In this document: positions 58,901 through 64,000 of the stretch, piece after piece
How positions within the stretch are numbered: position 1 is the first letter of the stretch
Layout: every line of letters begins with the position of its first letter
Assembly: GCA_018136815.1 (NCBI GenBank)
Contig: CM030932.1
Location: 3,595,790 to 3,659,789 of the forward strand
Length of the DNA stretch: 64,000 bases
DNA from: Isochrysis galbana
Taxonomy: Eukaryota; Haptophyta; Isochrysidales; Isochrysidaceae
Direction: 5' to 3'
Program-made: the position numbers and the translations under genes
The notes under the pieces: model-generated
The model's database searches: none
Told to the model about the DNA's origin: nothing
The model's input: the letters and a program-made list of their open reading frames with translations, nothing else

Positions 58901-61900
58901 GAGAGAAATTTTTCCATAACCATGAAAAATTAAAAAATACAAAAAAATGGTAAAAACTTAAAAATATGAAATTTTTTAAACCGACGGCCGGTTTAAAAAT
59001 GAAGCAAAAAAGAGAGTCGTGAGTGGTACCCTTGGTCATCTTAAGAATCAAAATTAAACTGGGTGGTCGGTTTAAAAATCAAAAATAGGACGTGTACAAA
59101 CTTGATCAAAAAACTGGACTCGAGAAATTACGACCACGCATTAGAGAGAGACGTTTTCGTAGCACCCACCAAAATGCAAAAAAAAGAAGGATTTGAGCCG
59201 ACGGCCGGTTTAAAAATCAAAAATAGGACGTGTACAAACTTGATCAAAAAACTGGACTCGAGAAATTACGACCACGCATTAGAGAGAGACGTTTTCGTAG
59301 CACCCACCAAAATGCAAAAAAAAGAAGGATTTGAGCCGGCCGTCGGTTTAAAAATCAAAAATAGGACGTGTACAAACTTGATCAAAAAACTGGACTCGAG
59401 AAATTACGACCACGCATTAGAGAGAGACGTTTTCGTAGCACCCACCAAAATGCAAAAAAAAGAAGGATTTGAGCCGGCCGTCGGTTTAAAAATCAAAAAT
59501 AGGGCGTGTACAAACTTGATCAAAAAACTGGACTCGAGAAATTACGACCACGCATTAGAGAGAAATTTTTCCATAACCATGAAAAATTAAAAAATACAAA
59601 AAAATGGTAAAAACTTAAAAATATGAAATTTTTTAAACCGACGGCCGGTTTAAAAATGAAGCAAAAAAGAGAGTCGTGAGTGGTACCCTTGGTCATCTTA
59701 AGAATCAAAATTAAACTGGGTGGTCGGTTTAAAAATCAAAAATAGGGCGTGTACAAACTTGATCAAAAAACTGGACTCGAGAAATTACGACCACGCATTA
59801 GAGAGAAATTTTTCCATAACCATGAAAAATTAAAAAATACAAAAAAATGGTAAAAACTTAAAAATATGAAATTTTTTAAACCGACGGCCGGTTTAAAAAT
59901 GAAGCAAAAAAGAGAGTCGTGAGTGGTACCCTTGGTCATCTTAAGAATCAAAATTAAACTGGGTGGTCGGTTTAAAAATCAAAAATAGGACGTGTACAAA
60001 CTTGATCAAAAAACTGGACTCGAGAAATTACGACCACGCATTAGAGAGAGACGTTTTCGTAGCACCCACCAAAATGCAAAAAAAAGAAGGATTTGAGCCG
60101 ACGGCCGGTTTAAAAATCAAAAATAGGACGTGTACAAACTTGATCAAAAAACTGGACTCGAGAAATTACGACCACGCATTAGAGAGAGACGTTTTCGTAG
60201 CACCCACCAAAATGCAAAAAAAGAAGGATTTGAGCCGACGGCCGGTTTAAAAATCAAAAATAGGACGTGTACAAACTTGATCAAAAAACTGGACTCGAGA
60301 AATTACGACCACGCATTAGAGAGAGACGTTTTCGTAGCACCCACCAAAATGCAAAAAAAGAAGGATTTGAGCCGGCCGTCGGTTTAAAAATCAAAAATAG
60401 GGCGTGTACAAACTTGATCAAAAAACTGGACTCGAGAAATTACGACCACGCATTAGAGAGAAATTTTTTCATAACTATGAAAAATTAAAAAATACAAAAA
60501 AATGGTAAAAACTTAAAAATATGAAATTTTTTAAACCGACGGCCGGTTTAAAAATGAAGCAAAAAAGAGAGTCGTGAGTAGTACCCTTGGTCATCTTAAG
60601 AATCAAAATTAAACTGGGTGGTCGGTTTAAAAATCAAAAATAGGACGTGTACAAACTTGATCAAAAAACTGGACTCGAGAAATTACGACCACGCATTAGA
60701 GAGAAATTTTTCCATAACCATGAAAAATTAAAAAATACAAAAAAATGGTAAAAACTTAAAAATATGAAATTTTTAAACCGACGGCCGGTTTAAAAATGAA
60801 GCAAAAAAGAGAGTCGTGAGTGGTACCCTTGGTCATCTTAAGAATCAAAATTAAACTGGGTGGTCGGTTTAAAAATCAAAAATAGGGCGTGTACAAACTT
60901 GATCAAAAAACTGGACTCGAGAAATTACGACCACGCATTAGAGAGAAATTTTTCCATAACCATGAAAAATTAAAAAATACAAAAAAATGGTAAAAACTTA
61001 AAAATATGAAATTTTTTAAACCGACGGCCGGTTTAAAAATGAAGCAAAAAAGAGAGTCGTGAGTGGTACCCTTGGTCATCTTAAGAATCAAAATTAAACT
61101 GGGTGGTCGGTTTAAAAATCAAAAATAGGACGTGTACAAACTTGATCAAAAAACTGGACTCGAGAAATTACGACCACGCATTAGAGAGAGACGTTTTCGT
61201 AGCACCCACCAAAATGCAAAAAAAAGAAGGATTTGAGCCGACGGCCGGTTTAAAAATCAAAAATAGGACGTGTACAAACTTGATCAAAAAACTGGACTCG
61301 AGAAATTACGACCACGCATTAGAGAGAGACGTTTTCGTAGCACCCACCAAAATGCAAAAAAAAGAAGGATTTGAGCCGACGGCCGGTTTAAAAATCAAAA
61401 ATAGGACGTGTACAAACTTGATCAAAAAACTGGACTCGAGAAATTACGACCACGCATTAGAGAGAGACGTTTTCGTAGCACCCACCAAAATGCAAAAAAA
61501 AGAAGGATTTGAGCCGACGGCCGGTTTAAAAATCAAAAATAGGACGTGTACAAACTTGATCAAAAAACTGGACTCGAGAAATTACGACCACGCATTAGAG
61601 AGAGACGTTTTCGTAGCACCCACCAAAATGCAAAAAAAAGAAGGATTTGAGCCGACGGCCGGTTTAAAAATCAAAAATAGGACGTGTACAAACTTGATCA
61701 AAAAACTGGACTCGAGAAATTACGACCACGCATTAGAGAGAGACGTTTTCGTAGCACCCACCAAAATGCAAAAAAAAGAAGGATTTGAGCCGACGGCCGG
61801 TTTAAAAATCAAAAATAGGACGTGTACAAACTTGATCAAAAAACTGGACTCGAGAAATTACGACCACGCATTAGAGAGAGACGTTTTCGTAGCACCCACC

Positions 61901-64000
61901 AAAATGCAAAAAAAAGAAGGATTTGAGCCGACGGCCGGTTTAAAAATCAAAAATAGGACGTGTACAAACTTGATCAAAAAACTGGACTCGAGAAATTACG
62001 ACCACGCATTAGAGAGAGACGTTTTCGTAGCACCCACCAAAATGCAAAAAAAAGAAGGATTTGAGCCGACGGCCGGTTTAAAAATCAAAAATAGGGCGTG
62101 TACAAACTTGATCAAAAAACTGGACTCGAGAAATTACGACCACGCATTAGAGAGAGACGTTTTCGTAGCACCCACCAAAATGCAAAAAAAGAAGGATTTG
62201 AGCCGACGGCCGGTTTAAAAATCAAAAATAGGACGTGTACAAACTTGATCAAAAAACTGGACTCGAGAAATTACGACCACGCATTAGAGAGAGACGTTTT
62301 CGTAGCACCCACCAAAATGCAAAAAAAAGAAGGATTTGAGCCGGCCGTCGGTTTAAAAATCAAAAATAGGGCGTGTACAAACTTGATCAAAAAACTGGAC
62401 TCGAGAAATTACGACCACGCATTAGAGAGAGACGTTTTCGTAGCACCCACCAAAATGCAAAAAAAAGAAGGATTTGAGCCGACGGCCGGTTTAAAAATCA
62501 AAAATAGGACGTGTACAAACTTGATCAAAAAACTGGACTCGAGAAATTACGACCACGCATTAGAGAGAGACGTTTTCGTAGCACCCACCAAAATGCAAAA
62601 AAAAGAAGGATTTGAGCCGACGGCCGGTTTAAAAATCAAAAATAGGACGTGTACAAACTTGATCAAAAAACTGGACTCGAGAAATTACGACCACGCATTA
62701 GAGAGAGACGTTTTCGTAGCACCCACCAAAATGCAAAAAAAAGAAGGATTTGAGCCGACGGCCGGTTTAAAAATCAAAAATAGGACGTGTACAAACTTGA
62801 TCAAAAAACTGGACTCGAGAAATTACGACCACGCATTAGAGAGAGACGTTTTCGTAGCACCCACCAAAATGCAAAAAAAGAAGGATTTGAGCCGACGGCC
62901 GGTTTAAAAATCAAAAATAGGACGTGTACAAACTTGATCAAAAAACTGGACTCGAGAAATTACGACCACGCATTAGAGAGAGACGTTTTCGTAGCACCCA
63001 CCAAAATGCAAAAAAAAGAAGGATTTGAGCCGGCCGTCGGTTTAAAAATCAAAAATAGGGCGTGTACAAACTTGATCAAAAAACTGGACTCGAGAAATTA
63101 CGACCACGCATTGGAGAGAGACGTTTTCGTAGCACCCACCAAAATGCAAAAAAAAGAAGGATTTGAGCCGGCCGTCGGTTTAAAAATCAAAAATAGGACG
63201 TGTACAAACTTGATCAAAAAACTGGACTCGAGAAATTACGACCACGCATTAGAGAGAGACGTTTTCGTAGCACCCACCAAAATGCAAAAAAAAGAAGGAT
63301 TTGAGCCGGCCGTCGGTTTAAAAATCAAAAATAGGGCGTGTACAAACTTGATCAAAAAACTGGACTCGAGAAATTACGACCACGCATTGGAGAGAGACGT
63401 TTTCGTAGCACCCACCAAAATGCAAAAAAAAGAAGGATTTGAGCCGGCCGTCGGTTTAAAAATCAAAAATAGGACGTGTACAAACTTGATCAAAAAACTG
63501 GACTCGAGAAATTACGACCACGCATTAGAGAGAGACGTTTTCGTAGCACCCACCAAAATGCAAAAAAAAGAAGGATTTGAGCCGGCCGTCGGTTTAAAAA
63601 TCAAAAATAGGACGTGTACAAACTTGATCAAAAAACTGGACTCGAGAAATTACGACCACGCATTGGAGAGAGACGTTTTCGTAGCACCCACCAAAATGCA
63701 AAAAAAAGAAGGATTTGAGCCGGCCGTCGGTTTAAAAATCAAAAATAGGACGTGTACAAACTTGATCAAAAAACTGGACTCGAGAAATTACGACCACGCA
63801 TTAGAGAGAGACGTTTTCGTAGCACCCACCAAAATGCAAAAAAAAGAAGGATTTGAGCCGACGGCCGGTTTAAAAATCAAAAATAGGGCGTGTACAAACT
63901 TGATCAAAAAACTGGACTCGAGAAATTACGACCACGCATTAGAGAGAGACGTTTTCGTAGCACCCACCAAAATGCAAAAAAAGAAGGATTTGAGCCGACG
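55960..64000 (+). repeat. Mitochondrial A/B tandem array, piece 3 (runs off the window)
   Basis: The array starts after the cox1 spacer with the same rare variant ATGAAACTTTTTAAACC (56073) seen inverted at 31330. Bases 56040-58080 are full of small deletions. From about 58545 the sequence is near-identical and collinear with 48044 onwards (offset about 10500), including the rare GCCGAAGxCCGG box (58817 versus 48316). One extra 137-bp A unit occurs near 60130. After 63100 the alternating ATTGGA/ATTAGA A units appear as in piece 2. Confidence 0.95.

Overview
The window is a chimeric scaffold. It has a GC-rich nuclear contig (1-24500), a 100-N gap (24501-24600), and then AT-rich mitochondrial DNA in three pieces (24601-41433, 41534-54982, 55083-64000) joined by two more 100-N gaps. 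The nuclear part has spliceosomal introns, a WNK-type protein kinase, a non-LTR retrotransposon and an SPPPP-rich surface protein. The mitochondrial genes need TGA read as tryptophan (for example in cob, nad3, atp4, atp6 and atp8) and include atp4, rps3 and rps12. Together these suggest a eukaryotic alga, most likely a haptophyte (prymnesiophyte type). That placement is an inference, because no rRNA or plastid marker is in view.

Nuclear part, left to right. Two unrecognised minus-strand reading frames (1311-2348 and 3475-4221) surround a six-copy 75-bp tandem repeat. A four-exon WNK kinase gene (6026-12253, minus) encodes about 1833 residues, most of them in one glutamine-rich last exon. Upstream of it lie about 2 kb of poly-G/poly-C and GA-rich DNA, and then a (TACTCTC)n satellite. 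The GA tract and the satellite form a kilobase-scale inverted repeat around a run of 28 C. A broken LINE with a reverse transcriptase sits between two blocks of the same satellite. The most striking nuclear feature is a minus-strand gene at 19058-23644. It has a signal-peptide exon opening a receptor-L domain, then 17 exons of exactly 69 nt that each encode one 23-residue leucine-rich repeat. Sixteen of these lie in a 157-bp exon+intron tandem array. The gene ends with a Ser-Pro stalk and a Cys-rich C-terminus.

Mitochondrial part. Between 31584 and 41013 all genes are on the minus strand. In transcription order they are a tRNA-like element, atp4, rps12, trnV, atp6, atp8, trnA, cob, nad3, trnI, trnP, trnG, trnD, rps3, nad4, trnM and a cox1 lacking its first ~95 codons. 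Downstream of cox1 runs a large tandem array built from two related units: A, 138 bp, and B, 243 bp. The units share an ~80-bp core and carry an 11-bp GC box that occurs in both orientations at the same place.

The three mitochondrial pieces look like overlapping assemblies of one locus. Piece 1, read backwards, is genes-cox1-array. Piece 2 is the array from just after cox1 to its far end, followed by an AT-only region. Piece 3 is a lower-quality cox1 3' end plus array. The real array would then be about 12.5 kb. The join to the nuclear contig is probably a scaffolding error.
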